The notes under the pieces were generated by a model. That model was not told the DNA's origin. It searched no databases and worked only from the letters and a program-made list of their open reading frames with translations. Shown in pieces: positions 18,554-28,200 of a stretch of DNA of 59,349 bases. The position numbers were made by a program, and so were the translations under genes. Position 1 is the stretch's first letter; the number at the start of each line of letters is the position of its first letter. The stretch is from Xanthobacteraceae bacterium (GTDB lineage: Bacteria > Pseudomonadota > Alphaproteobacteria > Rhizobiales > Xanthobacteraceae): NCBI GenBank assembly GCA_030038415.1, contig JASHOX010000095.1, forward strand, positions 1 through 59,349, in the 5' to 3' direction.

Positions 18554-19954
18554 TCACCCCGTCGGCGGGGCGATCTCGTCGAGGCTTTTCTGCCGCGCCT
18601 CGGGACCGAGTTGCGTCACCGACACCGCGGCGATGAACAACAGTACGGCGAGCGAGACGAACACCGTCATCAGGCCGAAGCCGGTCTGCACCCACAGGAT
18701 CGTCGGCATGATGAAGGCCGTCGCCAGCCGGCCGACGCCCGAGGCCCAGCCGAAGCCGGACGCGCGCGCGTTGGTCGGGAACACCTCGGAGGCGAAGATC
18801 TGCATCGCATTGCCGGCGACCTGCACGAAGAACGTCATGATGAAGCCGGCCACCATGAGTTCGATCGCGGTCTCGGCATTGGCAAAGGCGATCGCCATCA
18901 CTCCCGCGCCGATGAAAGTTAAAATCGACGTGATTTTGCGGCCGTATTTGTCGAGCGTGAACATCATGCAGATGCTGGCGCACGGCACGGCAAAGTTCAT
19001 CGCCAAGGTATATTCCAGCGACTTCGTAATGCTGAAGCCCTTGGCGTTCATGATGTTCGGCAGCCAGGCGCCGAGACCGATGGCGATGCCGAAGAACGCC
19101 GTGAAGCAGATCATCCCGGCAATGACGCGCTTCGGGAACATCGAGAACACCACGCCGAAGGGATCGCTCTTGGTGTTGCTGGCGGCGTCGGTCGACAGCG
19201 GCTGCGTCGGCCGGGGGATGCCAAGCCGCTCGAGCAGCCCGAGAGCTTCCTCGCCGCGGCCATGGGTCGCCAGATAGCGCGGCGATTCCGGCAGCGTGAA
19301 GCGGAACACCCAGACGATCAGCGCGAGCGCGCCGATCAGGATCCATACCCCGCGCCACACGTGATCGGCGGACGCTGCGTCCGGCGAGGCGAAATAGGCG
19401 CCGAAGCCGAGCACCAGCCCCGTTCCAATCGGCCAGACGCAGGCGCCGCCGATGAAATGCACGATCGCCAGCACCCGGCCACGGATCGCCTTGGGGGTCC
19501 ATTCGCCGGCGTAGGCGAAGGCCAGCGGTTGCTCGGCGCCCAGGAAGATTCCGGCGATGAAGCGGCAGATCACCAGCAAAGTCACGCTCGGAGCGAGCGC
19601 GCCGAGAATGGTGAAGAGACCGAAGAAGAGGAGGTTGAACTGATAGACGAACCGGCGCCCCAGCCGGTCGGAGAACTCGCCTTGGGAGGCGGTACCGAGC
19701 GCCAGCCCGAAGATCGTGGCGCTGCCGATCCAGGCGGCGTCCGCAGGGCCGCCGAACCCGGATTTGATGATGAACGGAACCAGCGAGCCATACAGCGTGT
19801 AATCGATGACATCGCAGAAATATCCCGCGGCGATCAGCGCAATGACCCGGCGATGCAGCGGTGTAATTTTTGCATTGTCGAGCGAGGTGTTGACGAAACC
19901 TTCGATGGTTTGCGCCCCGCCGCCCATTTGCGTCGCGGTTACCGTTGCCGCCAT
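18554..19954 (-). CDS. MFS transporter, metabolite:H+ symporter type
   Basis: A 466-residue major-facilitator protein with 12 predicted helices. The loop between TM2 and TM3 has the MFS motif GEFSDRLGRRFVYQ, and the second repeat has DKYGRKITS. The long N-terminal cytoplasmic segment and LPESPRYLATHGRGEEAL after TM6 are typical of sugar/aromatic-acid symporters. The ATG at 19954 follows ggggagga at 4 nt. A terminator follows the gene. The substrate cannot be read from sequence. Confidence 0.85.
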   Translation of the reverse strand: MAATVTATQMGGGAQTIEGFVNTSLDNAKITPLHRRVIALIAAGYFCDVIDYTLYGSLVPFIIKSGFGGPADAAWIGSATIFGLALGTASQGEFSDRLGRRFVYQFNLLFFGLFTILGALAPSVTLLVICRFIAGIFLGAEQPLAFAYAGEWTPKAIRGRVLAIVHFIGGACVWPIGTGLVLGFGAYFASPDAASADHVWRGVWILIGALALIVWVFRFTLPESPRYLATHGRGEEALGLLERLGIPRPTQPLSTDAASNTKSDPFGVVFSMFPKRVIAGMICFTAFFGIAIGLGAWLPNIMNAKGFSITKSLEYTLAMNFAVPCASICMMFTLDKYGRKITSILTFIGAGVMAIAFANAETAIELMVAGFIMTFFVQVAGNAMQIFASEVFPTNARASGFGWASGVGRLATAFIMPTILWVQTGFGLMTVFVSLAVLLFIAAVSVTQLGPEARQKSLDEIAPPTG

Positions 19955-20057
19955 GTATTCCTCCCCGTGTTATGCCCCAAAAGCCGCTTCTGCGGTCTTT
20001 TATTGCGCGCGAGTGTGGAAGGGCGCGGGCCCACTGTCAATGCAGGGCGGCTATTTA

Positions 20058-20129
20058 CCGCTCGTCCCCGCGAAAGCGGAGACCCAGGCAAGGATTTTCT
20101 GGATTCCCGCTTGCGCGGGAATGAGCGGG
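20058..20129. repeat. Palindromic intergenic repeat, family B
   Basis: A 72-nt imperfect palindrome: ccgctcgtccccgcg-aaagcgg at the left and ccgc-ttgcgcgggaatgagcggg at the right, with the arm ctggattccc. A second copy lies at 53191-53249, where it falls at the start of coxE. Here it lies between the MFS gene start and the end of the LVIVD propeller gene. Confidence 0.8.
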
Positions 20130-20142
20130 CACGACTTTTGGA

Positions 20143-21374
20143 TCACCGTCCCTCGAACTGCAAGATATAAAGCCCGGCGTTGTTGTCGGTGACATACATG
20201 ACGCCGTTCTTGTCGACGAAGCAGTCGGCGGACTGGATCACTTGCGGGCGGTTCGGCCGCGGATCGAACATGCGCGCCGGATTCGGCGGCACGAAATAGC
20301 CGGCCTCGCGCGGCTGGAACGGATTCTTGATGTCGTAGACGCGCACCCCGGCATTGTGCATCGTGGCAAAGATATAGCGCGAGCTGACGAAGGCGCCGGG
20401 CCGGTTCTCCCACAGGTTATGCGGGCCGAAATTCCCGCCCTTCTTACAATAGTCGGCGTCGTCCGGGACCGGCAAGGTGGCGATGCTGACCGGATTTGAC
20501 GGCTCACGCACATCGAATACCCAGATGTAGCGCAGCCCTTTGCTGCAGTCGGCGAAATTGGCCTCGTCAGCGACGACGAGCAGATCGCGGTCCGGCAGCG
20601 GCAGCGGCGAATGCGTGCCGCCGCCAAACGGCGGGTCCCAGTTGCGATAGGATACCATTTTGGGCTTGGCCGGATCGCCGACGTCGACGATGGCGAGGCC
20701 GCCATCGCGCCAAGCGCTATAGATGAGATTTCCGGCCACGAGTCCGTGATGCAGCGCATAGCGCTTGCCTTGGGGCCAGGTCGGCGTCTCGCCGGCGGCC
20801 TTATTCATGCCCGGCAGCCAGAACTTGCCGGCGACTTCCGGCTTGGTCGGCTCCTTCATGTCGACGATGACCAGGATGTGGTCGGAAAATTCTGGCAGGT
20901 GCACCGAGACATAGGCGTAGCGCTCGCCGACATACCAGATGCGGTGCGGTCCCAAGCCGCCGAGCGGCAGGAACGCGATCTCGCGCGGCGCTTCCGGTTT
21001 CGCCAGGTCGTAGACGCGAAGGCCTGAGCTAAACTTCTGGCCCGCCAAGGCGTCGCCGGAGGTGCCGGAAAAATAAGCCTCTTGGCTGACCTGCATAGTC
21101 CACACGCTTGGACCGTTGACCGCGAGCAGCAGGTCGCCAAATTTTTCATGGGTCGCGGTTTGCAGATGATGGGCCCGCGTGTTTGGCGGGCAGGGCAGGA
21201 AATTGACCGTCTTGGGATTTTTCGCATCGCGCACATCGATCACGGTAATGCCGTTGGAAAAGCCGTGGCCGATATAGGCGAAGCTTTGTTGACCATGACC
21301 TGGACGCCGTCGCCGCGGCCGCCCTGGTCCGAATGACTAAGGAATGTGATGTTATGCGATGCGACGGCGGTCAT
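20143..21374 (-). pseudogene. LVIVD-repeat beta-propeller protein, frameshifted near its start
   Basis: From 21243 the frame encodes 366 residues of a repeat protein with recurring LRVYDL, ILVIVDM, LAIVDV, VWVFDV and VRVYDI blades, the LVIVD-repeat family often found as secreted or periplasmic propellers. The expected N-terminus is in another frame: ATG at 21374 gives MTAVASHNITFLSHSDQGG up to about 21290, and the continuation SFAYIGHGFSNGITVIDV is in the main frame. One base appears to be missing around 21281-21293 (tttgttgac). This is either a real inactivation or a sequencing error. Divergent to the YVTN gene. Confidence 0.7.
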
Positions 21375-21549
21375 GGCTCACTGCTCCCGAATTATCTCTC
21401 AATGTCGTGCCCCGCGCCGGCGGGCGCATCCAGCATTCGCCGTAGTGCTCGGCGGTCACTGGATGCTTCCCATGCGCGGACGATGACACTATGGGATTTT
21501 GACGCGGAATTGCGCTAAATTTTCAGGCAGAGAACAGGGAAGGAAAACG

Positions 21550-22491
21550 ATGGCCAACGTAGAGCATGGCATGATCGCGGTCGACAAGATGGGAACGAAA
21601 GTCCTGTTCCTCAATCCGGCGACCTTCGCGACCGAGGTGGTGATCGACGGCTTTCTCAAGACCGTGCACGAGCTTCTGATCGTGCCCGAAACGGGCAGCC
21701 AGCCTGCCATGGCCTATGTGCCGATCTTCGGCGACGGCGTGCACGGCCGCAATCCGCATCCGCAGCATCATCTCTGCGTGTTCGATCTGCACCGGCGCGC
21801 GCTCGTCACCACCATCGATCTGTCGCCCTATATCGCGCCGCACACGCTCAAACTCGGGCCGGACGGCTTGATCTACATCACCTGCGAGAACTCGGCGAAG
21901 GTCGTGATGATCGATCCGGCCACCAACAAGGTCGTCGGCGCCATCGATTCTGGCTCGACCAATGGCCATCGCCTGATCATCGCGCCGGACGGGGCGCGCC
22001 TCTATACCGAGAACGAGGAAGACGCCACGGTGTCGGTGATCGATTTGCCGGCCCGCAAACTCCTCGGCAAGATCGCGACGCCGCGCCCGCTCGCCGGCAT
22101 CGCCATCTCGCCCGATGGCGGCACCGTGGTCGCGGTCGACGACGCGCAGCCGACCTTGTTCCTGATCGACACCGCGGCCGGTAAGGTGCGCGACGAGGTG
22201 CCGCTCAAGGACGTGCCGAAGCCGGCGCAGATCGCGCGCTACGCGCCGGACAATTCGCTGCTCGCTGTCACCAGCCTCAACAGCGACACCGTCAGCCTGA
22301 TCGATCCGTCGTTTAAGGATCAGACCGCGATCAAGGTCGGCTCGCAGCCAATGGACATGGCGTTCCGCGACGGCGAATTGTTCGTCGCCTGCCAGGGCGA
22401 CGGCTCGGTTCATGTCATCGACATTCCCGGCAAGCGCCACAAGACGCAATTTCAGGCCGGCACCGGCTGCGAGTCACTCGGGTTTTTCTGA
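21550..22491 (+). CDS. YVTN-type beta-propeller protein
   Basis: A 313-residue protein built of WD40-like/YVTN beta-propeller blades with repeated patterns such as VVMIDPATNKVVGAI, VSVIDLPARKLLGKI and VSLIDPSFKDQT. No clear signal peptide is present. The start is the ATG at 21550, with agggaagga ending 7 nt upstream; an in-frame codon at 21499 is less likely. It is divergent from a frameshifted LVIVD propeller gene ~175 nt away, so the two may share a regulatory region. Ligand unknown. Confidence 0.75.
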   Translation: MANVEHGMIAVDKMGTKVLFLNPATFATEVVIDGFLKTVHELLIVPETGSQPAMAYVPIFGDGVHGRNPHPQHHLCVFDLHRRALVTTIDLSPYIAPHTLKLGPDGLIYITCENSAKVVMIDPATNKVVGAIDSGSTNGHRLIIAPDGARLYTENEEDATVSVIDLPARKLLGKIATPRPLAGIAISPDGGTVVAVDDAQPTLFLIDTAAGKVRDEVPLKDVPKPAQIARYAPDNSLLAVTSLNSDTVSLIDPSFKDQTAIKVGSQPMDMAFRDGELFVACQGDGSVHVIDIPGKRHKTQFQAGTGCESLGFF

Positions 22492-22727
22492 GATTGCGCA
22501 GTGTCGAAGACTTGCCCCTCTCTGGCGTCGTTTTGCTGGCCATCTCCCCCGCGTGGGCGAGAGGGCGCGGGACGGCGTCGCGACAAAGATTTCGTAGGCG
22601 CGGTGTTTCAATTCGTTCCCTTAACGCTGCGCGAAACACTGCGAGACGTGGGCTTCAATCTCGCCTAGAATTACGCCGAAACAGTCAGTCGGGGCCCCTA
22701 AGCGGGCCGGATGAGGGGAGTAAGGAT

Positions 22728-23210
22728 ATGTTTTCTAAGGGTTTTGTAGCCGCATGCGTAGGCGCGGCGGCACTTGCGGCGTCGGCGGTAGCGCCGGCTC
22801 ATGCGCAGGCAAGCCGCGTCCAGGTCGGCACGCTGGCTTGCTCGGTTTCGGCCGGCGTCGGCCTGATCGTCGGATCGCAACGCAACGTGAACTGCACGTT
22901 CCAGCCGGATAACGGACCGCCGGAGGCTTATACCGGCACGATGACCAAGATCGGCCTCGACGTCGGCTTCACCACCGGAAGCGCCATCGTCTGGGCCGTG
23001 TTTGCCGGGACCAACCGCTATGTCGGCATGCTGTCCGGCACCTATGCCGGGGCACAGGCGGAAGCGACCGTCGGTGCCGGCGTCGGCGCCAATGCGCTGA
23101 TCGGCGGCTCCAATCGTTCGGTGGCGCTGCAGCCGCTCTCGGTGCAGGGCCAGGTCGGGCTCAATGCCGCCGCCGGTATCGGCGCACTGGAACTGCATCT
23201 CGCGCAATAA
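22728..23210 (+). CDS. DUF992 family exported protein
   Basis: A 160-residue secreted protein with a signal peptide (FSKGFVAACVGAAALAASAVAPAHA). It is followed by the DUF992 pattern: VQVGTLACSVSAGVGLIVGSQR, CTFQPDNG-PEAYTG, KIGLDVGFT and a Gly/Ala-rich barrel-like tail ending in ALELHLAQ. Two cysteines (LACS and NCTF) may pair. The ATG at 22728 is preceded by gtaagga; a longer in-frame start at 22494 has no signal sequence. Function unknown. Confidence 0.75.
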   Translation: MFSKGFVAACVGAAALAASAVAPAHAQASRVQVGTLACSVSAGVGLIVGSQRNVNCTFQPDNGPPEAYTGTMTKIGLDVGFTTGSAIVWAVFAGTNRYVGMLSGTYAGAQAEATVGAGVGANALIGGSNRSVALQPLSVQGQVGLNAAAGIGALELHLAQ

Positions 23211-23408
23211 GCGGCGACGCTTGCTGCGGCGGCCAAGCGACCCGCACCCGTACACAGCCGGCAATCGGGCGCTTTGTCACGCCCCTTGACCGGCCCCGTC
23301 GTCGCCTGAAACGATGCTCTCCCGCTCCCCTCCCTCCTCCGCCCACGGCGGAGGAACGAGAGGGGCAATGACGGGTCCGTTTTCAGGAGGCGATTGCGGG
23401 AGGCGGTG

Positions 23409-25463
23409 ATGGCGACAAACGGCAATGGCGCGCGCGCGACGGGTCCCCGCTGCGTAGCGCTGGTCGGTCCGTTCCAGAGCGGCAAGACCACACTCCTTGA
23501 AGCCATCCTTGCCCGCACCGGCGCCGTTCCCCGCCAGGGCAGCATCGAGGCTGGCAATACCGTGGGCGACGCCAGCAAGGAGGCGCGCCATCACAAGATG
23601 AGCGTCGAGCTCACCGCCGCCACAACCAATTTTATGGGCGACGCCTATACCTTCCTCGACTGTCCCGGCTCCGTCGAATTCGTTCACGACATGCGCGCGG
23701 TGCTGCCGGCGATTGATGCCGCGGTGGTGGTGTGCGAATTGGACGAGAAGAAAATCCCGCAGCTCCAGCTCATTTTGCGCGAGCTGGAAGACCGCAAAAT
23801 TCCCCGCCTCCTGTTCGTCAACAAGATCGACAAGGCCGACGCCGGCGTGCACGACGTCTTGAAGCTTTTGCAGCCTGCCTCGCGCACCAAGCTGATCTTG
23901 CGGCAAATCCCGACCTTCAAGGACGATCTGATTACCGGTTTCGTCGATCTCGCGCTGGAGCGCGCCTTTGTCTACAAGGAACACGCCGCGTCGGAAGTCG
24001 TACCGCTGGAAGGCGACGCCGCCGACCTGGAAAAGACCGCGCGCTTTTCCATGCTGGAGACGCTCGCCGATCACGACGACGAGCTGATGGAGCAACTGCT
24101 CGAGGACATTCAGCCGCCGCGCGACAAGGTGTTCGACGATCTGCGCAGCGAGTTGCGCGAGGGATTTGTCTGTCCGGTCTTGCTGGGCACTGCGGCGCGG
24201 GCCAACGGCGTGCTGCGGCTGTTGAAAGCGCTGCGCCATGAATCGCCCGGCATTGCCGAGACTGCAGAGCGTCTCGGCGTCAAAGCCGGCAACGATGCGG
24301 TCGCTTATGTGCTCAAGACGTTTAATACCGCCCATGGCGGCAAAATGTCGGTGGTGCGCATGCTGGCGGGGCAGGCCGGCGACGGCACGACGTTCCTCAC
24401 CGAAAACGACGAAGCGGGCCGCGTCGCCGGCGTCTTCAAGCTCGTCGGCCAGACCACCGAGAAGCGCGGCCCGGCGCAGGTCGGCGAAACGGTCGCCTTT
24501 GCCAAGCTCGATAAGGCCAAGACCGGCGACACGCTCACCGCCGGCAAGCACGCCCATCCCGCGCTCGCCAAGATCGCGCCCTATCCGCCGGTGCTGGCGA
24601 TCGCGATCTCGGCCAAGGAGCGCAAGGACGACGTGAAGCTCGGCCTGGCGTTGACGAAGCTGGTCGAGGAGGATCCCTCGATCACCATCGTGCATAACCC
24701 GGAAACCCACGAGGTCGTGCTGTGGGGCCAGGGCGAGATGCATCTGCGCGTCGTCACCGAGCGATTGAGCGACCGTTTCGGCGTCGCCGTCGAACGCCGC
24801 ACGCCGAGCGTCGGCTATCGCGAAACCATCCGCAAAGGCATCGTGCAACGCGGCCGTCACAAGAAGCAATCCGGCGGCCACGGCCAATACGGCGACGTCG
24901 TGCTCGACATCAAGCCGATGCCGCGCAGTTCCGGTTTTTCCTTCGAGGACAAGATCACCGGCGGCGTGGTGCCGCGCAACTACATTCCGTCGGTCGAGGA
25001 GGGCATCATCGACGCGCTCAAGCACGGCCCGCTCGGCTTTCCGGTGGTCGACGTGCACGTGGCCCTGGTCGACGGCTCCTATCACACCGTCGATTCCTCC
25101 GACATGGCATTCCGCACTGCCGGCCGCATCGGCATCGTCGAGGGACTGCCGCAATGCCAACCGGTCTTGCTCGAGCCGATTCATCTGGTGGAAATTTTCT
25201 GCCCCACCGAGGCCACCGCGAAGATCAACGCGCTGATGTCGGGGCGGCGCGGTCAGATCCTCGGCTTCGACACCCGCGAAGGCTGGGATGGCTGGGACGT
25301 GGTGCGCGCCAAAATGCCGGAAGCTGAGATCGGCGATCTCATTGTTGAAATCCGCTCGGCGACCGCGGGCGCCGGCACTTTCACCTTCAAGTTCGATCAC
25401 ATGGCCGAGTTGACCGGTCGCACCGCCGACCAGATCATCGCCGCCCGCCGCGCCGCGGAATGA
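23409..25463 (+). CDS. Elongation factor G-like GTPase (FusA paralogue)
   Basis: A 684-residue protein with EF-G domain order: GTPase domain (P-loop GPFQSGKTT, G3 motif DCPGSVEF, G4 motif NKIDKADA), domain II, domain III (HNPETHEVVLWGQGEMHL), domain IV (GGHGQYGDVVL) and domain V (EPIHLVEIFCPTE). It differs from translational EF-G in the G3 motif: the usual DTPGHVDF histidine is replaced by serine, and the switch I pattern is eroded. It is a member of the EF-G-like group of unknown role, not the ribosomal translocase. The ATG at 23409 is preceded by cgggaggcgg. Confidence 0.85.
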   Translation: MATNGNGARATGPRCVALVGPFQSGKTTLLEAILARTGAVPRQGSIEAGNTVGDASKEARHHKMSVELTAATTNFMGDAYTFLDCPGSVEFVHDMRAVLPAIDAAVVVCELDEKKIPQLQLILRELEDRKIPRLLFVNKIDKADAGVHDVLKLLQPASRTKLILRQIPTFKDDLITGFVDLALERAFVYKEHAASEVVPLEGDAADLEKTARFSMLETLADHDDELMEQLLEDIQPPRDKVFDDLRSELREGFVCPVLLGTAARANGVLRLLKALRHESPGIAETAERLGVKAGNDAVAYVLKTFNTAHGGKMSVVRMLAGQAGDGTTFLTENDEAGRVAGVFKLVGQTTEKRGPAQVGETVAFAKLDKAKTGDTLTAGKHAHPALAKIAPYPPVLAIAISAKERKDDVKLGLALTKLVEEDPSITIVHNPETHEVVLWGQGEMHLRVVTERLSDRFGVAVERRTPSVGYRETIRKGIVQRGRHKKQSGGHGQYGDVVLDIKPMPRSSGFSFEDKITGGVVPRNYIPSVEEGIIDALKHGPLGFPVVDVHVALVDGSYHTVDSSDMAFRTAGRIGIVEGLPQCQPVLLEPIHLVEIFCPTEATAKINALMSGRRGQILGFDTREGWDGWDVVRAKMPEAEIGDLIVEIRSATAGAGTFTFKFDHMAELTGRTADQIIAARRAAE

Positions 25464-25629
25464 CGTATCGTAATTTTTCGCGGAAGCGGATGCGCCGCGT
25501 TCGCGGAGATCACGGATTAAATTTTCTGAATCCCCGTTACCTTCGGCAAACCCATTGCCTAGGTAGTTCTCCTTATTAACGGTGCCGTCGCTCTTCGTTC
25601 GCCACACTCTGCCGACGAGGAATTTCGCC

Positions 25630-26520
25630 GTGTTCGAGGGATTGCGCACAGTGATTGCAGCGAAGCCGGCCGGACCCGATCCCGGGTCGGCCGACGGCAA
25701 AATAACGCTGCGCGAGGTGCTGCGGCGCAATTGGGACGAGCTGTGGTACCAGCCCAAAATCGATCTGCGCTCGAAGCGGCTGGTCGGCGCCGAGGGTCTG
25801 GTGCGCGCGCGGCGGCCGGACGGTGCCATCATCCCACCAGCGCGGTTCTTGCCCGGCGCCACGGAAGACGAGATGCTGGCATTGACCGAGCGCGTCATCC
25901 TCGCCGCGCTGCGCGATTTTGAGGATTGCGCGGCGCTCGGCACTTCAGTGAAACTTTCGGTGAATGTGCCGGTATCGGCGCTCGTCAAGCTGCCGATCGC
26001 CCAGATCCTGCGCGAGGAACGGCCCAGGTCGCCGACCTGGCCCGGTCTCATCCTCGAAGTAACCGAGGATGAAGCGCTCGACGATCTTGAGATCGCCAAT
26101 GACGTCGCCGACGAATTGCGCGAGCTTGATTGCGCGCTGTCGCTCGACGACTTCGGCGCCGGCTTTTCGTCGCTGGCGCGGCTGCGGCAATTGCCGTTCG
26201 GCGAGTTGAAGATTGATCGCAGCTTCGTCACCAATTGCCACGCCGACCGCGTCAATGCCGGGCTGTGCGAGACCATCGTCGAGCTGGGTAAGCGTTTTGG
26301 GCTCAAGACCGTGGCCGAGGGCATCGAAACCATGCATGTGAGCCATAAATTGCAGGGCCTCGGCTGCGATTTCGGGCAGGGCTATCTGTTCGCCCGGCCG
26401 ATGCCGAAGACCGATTTTCTCGGCGCACTCGGTCAGCGCATGATCGGCGGCCCGCGGCCGGCCACGCAACCGCTCTCGGCGCCGGCCAAATTGCTGCGCG
26501 GCCTATTCGCAGGCGCGTAA
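25630..26520 (+). CDS. EAL-domain cyclic-di-GMP phosphodiesterase
   Basis: A ~296-residue protein made almost entirely of an EAL domain, which hydrolyses c-di-GMP to pGpG. Visible active-site motifs: AEGLVR (EAL variant), SVNVPVSA, LEVTEDEA, DDFGAGFSS, KIDRSFV, VAEGIET and QGYLF. All metal and catalytic positions I can check are kept, so it may be active. There is no GGDEF or sensory domain. I chose the GTG at 25630, with gacgagg 9 nt upstream, rather than the GTG at 25582, which lacks an RBS. Confidence 0.85.
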   Translation: MFEGLRTVIAAKPAGPDPGSADGKITLREVLRRNWDELWYQPKIDLRSKRLVGAEGLVRARRPDGAIIPPARFLPGATEDEMLALTERVILAALRDFEDCAALGTSVKLSVNVPVSALVKLPIAQILREERPRSPTWPGLILEVTEDEALDDLEIANDVADELRELDCALSLDDFGAGFSSLARLRQLPFGELKIDRSFVTNCHADRVNAGLCETIVELGKRFGLKTVAEGIETMHVSHKLQGLGCDFGQGYLFARPMPKTDFLGALGQRMIGGPRPATQPLSAPAKLLRGLFAGA

Positions 26521-26562
26521 CCCGCGCGTTGCGCGCGGATGTCCTTCGTGTATTCCCTACGC

Positions 26563-26596
26563 TCGTCATTCAGGGTCGCTCGCTCAGCAATGACGT
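26563..26596. repeat. Degraded family C repeat
   Basis: A short imperfect palindrome, cgtcattcagg...cagcaatgacg, in the 5' leader of the DUF1330 gene. It looks like a shortened relative of the family C element at 6258-6332. Confidence 0.5.
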
Positions 26597-26611
26597 ACAA
26601 GGAGGGAATTC

Positions 26612-26917
26612 ATGCCAGCCTATTGGGTCGCGCGCTCGAAGATCAACGATGCGGTCGAGTACAAGAAATACACCGACCGCGTACCGGCCATCATCGCCAA
26701 ATACGGCGGCAAGGTTTTGGCCCGCGGCGGCCGTTACCAAATCATGGAAGGTCCGCAAAAATTTCAGCGCTTCGTGGTGATCGAATTTCCAACTTTCGAG
26801 CAGGGCGTCGCCTGCTTCACTTCAAAGGAATACGACGAAGCGGCCGCATTCCGCCGCGCCAACGGTGCGGGTGAAGTCGAGACCATCATGGTCAACGGCG
26901 GCGACGCGACGAAGTGA
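26612..26917 (+). CDS. DUF1330 family protein
   Basis: A 101-residue dimeric alpha/beta-barrel protein of the DUF1330 family. The family pattern is MPAYWVARSKIND, YKKYTDRVPAIIAKYGGKVLARGG, EGPQKFQRFVVIEFPTFEQ and the C-terminal EYDEAAAFRRANG. The ATG is preceded by aaggaggga, a very strong ribosome site. No enzymatic activity is established for the family. Confidence 0.8.
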   Translation: MPAYWVARSKINDAVEYKKYTDRVPAIIAKYGGKVLARGGRYQIMEGPQKFQRFVVIEFPTFEQGVACFTSKEYDEAAAFRRANGAGEVETIMVNGGDATK

Positions 26918-26935
26918 GGCGCTTCCTCGCAATGA

Positions 26936-27913
26936 CTAACCTGTCTTGATATTGGCGAATTTGATCACCTTGCCCCATTTCTCGACCTCGCTGGCAATGA
27001 GCTGGCCGAACGCGGCGGGCGTCAGCGGCATTGGCACACCGCCGAGGTCGGTCAGGCGCGAGGCGATCTTGGGGTCGGCCAGCGCCTTATTGATCTCGTT
27101 GTTGAGCTTGGCGACAATCTCGGCTGGCGTATTCTTGGGTGCGGCGACCCCTTGCCAGGCAAAGGCTTCGTAGCCCGGCACGAAATCGGCCACCGGCGGC
27201 AGGTCGGGCAAGGTCGGCAGCCGCTTGGCGCTGGTGACGGCCAGCCCGCGCAGTGCACCGCTGCGAATGTGCGAAAGCGACAGCAGGATCAGGTCGAACA
27301 TGACCTGGTCCTGGCCCGCCAACAGGTCGGTGATCGCCGGCGCATCGCCGCGATAGGGCACATGCAGCATGTTGATGCCGGTCATCATCTTGAACAGCTC
27401 GCCGGCAAGATGCGGCGTCGAGCCGACGCCCCCGGACGCCATATTGATCTGGCCCGGATGCGCCTTGGTATAGGCGATCAACTCCGGCACGCTGTGCACC
27501 GGCAGCGAGGGGGTGACCTCGAGGATCAGCGGATTGAGATCGACGCCGCCAACCGGCGCGAGATCGCCGATGAAATTGAAATCGAGATTCGGGTTCAGCA
27601 TTGCGTTGATGACGTTCGGATTGGCCATCAACAACAGCGTGTAGCCGTCCGGCTCCGCCTTCACCACGGCCTCGGCCGCGATTTGCTGCCCCGCCGAACC
27701 GCGATTTTCGACGACGAAGGGCTGGCCGAGGCGCTCCGACAGCATCTGTCCGGTGAGCCGTGCGATGATGTCGGCGGCGCCGCCCGGCGGGAAGCCGACG
27801 AGCAGGTGAACCGGCCGTGACGGATAAGTATCGGCGCGGGCGTTGCGCAACAGCGCCGGCATGGCGACGGCGCTCGCTGCCAGATTAAGAAATTGGCGAC
27901 GCGGGAGCTGCAT
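26936..27913 (-). CDS. Bug-family solute-binding protein with Tat-like signal
   Basis: A TctC/Bug periplasmic binding protein of 325 residues. The N-terminus LPRRQFLNLAASAVAMPALL looks like a twin-arginine signal, unlike the Sec signals of the other three Bug proteins here. Family motifs: YPSRPVHLLVGFPPGGAADI, AEPDGYTLLLMANPNVIN and VPYRGDAPAITDLLAG. Like the others it has no adjacent TctA/TctB genes. Ligand unknown. Confidence 0.87.
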   Translation of the reverse strand: MQLPRRQFLNLAASAVAMPALLRNARADTYPSRPVHLLVGFPPGGAADIIARLTGQMLSERLGQPFVVENRGSAGQQIAAEAVVKAEPDGYTLLLMANPNVINAMLNPNLDFNFIGDLAPVGGVDLNPLILEVTPSLPVHSVPELIAYTKAHPGQINMASGGVGSTPHLAGELFKMMTGINMLHVPYRGDAPAITDLLAGQDQVMFDLILLSLSHIRSGALRGLAVTSAKRLPTLPDLPPVADFVPGYEAFAWQGVAAPKNTPAEIVAKLNNEINKALADPKIASRLTDLGGVPMPLTPAAFGQLIASEVEKWGKVIKFANIKTG

Positions 27914-28054
27914 GTTTTTCTCTGGGTAAAAAGGGACTGATTGTCGATTACAAGAATAGGCGGGGCGATCATGCGAACCTCAACCTGAAATATGGCCGGT
28001 TTTCGGGCGAGATCGCGATCAATCAATGGTCGCTACGCGGCAGCGTGCGGCCGC

Positions 28055-28159
28055 TTAGAGCATGATCCCGGAAAGTGGATGCCAGTTTTCGGAAAAGTTC
28101 ATGCTCAATCAAAAACCTAGAGCTCGCCTTTGATTCCATCAAAATCGATTGGGCTCTAG
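28055..28159. repeat. Palindromic intergenic repeat, family D
   Basis: Two linked palindromes, gagcatgatc...gttcatgctc and agagctcgcc...ttgggctcta, which are the elements seen at 3648-3752 but in the opposite order. They fill the space between the Bug gene start and the end of flbD. Confidence 0.7.
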
Positions 28160-28200
28160 CGTCACCTTTCGTTAGTTCTGCTGAAACGCGACGTTGACGG

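Noticed and set aside
23277..26333. A 1018-codon open frame on the minus strand across the EF-G-like, EAL and neighbouring genes
   Set aside because: It is antisense to well-conserved genes on the plus strand, and its sequence is low-complexity Arg/Ala/Asp-rich without domains. Long antisense frames are expected with this GC-rich codon use.
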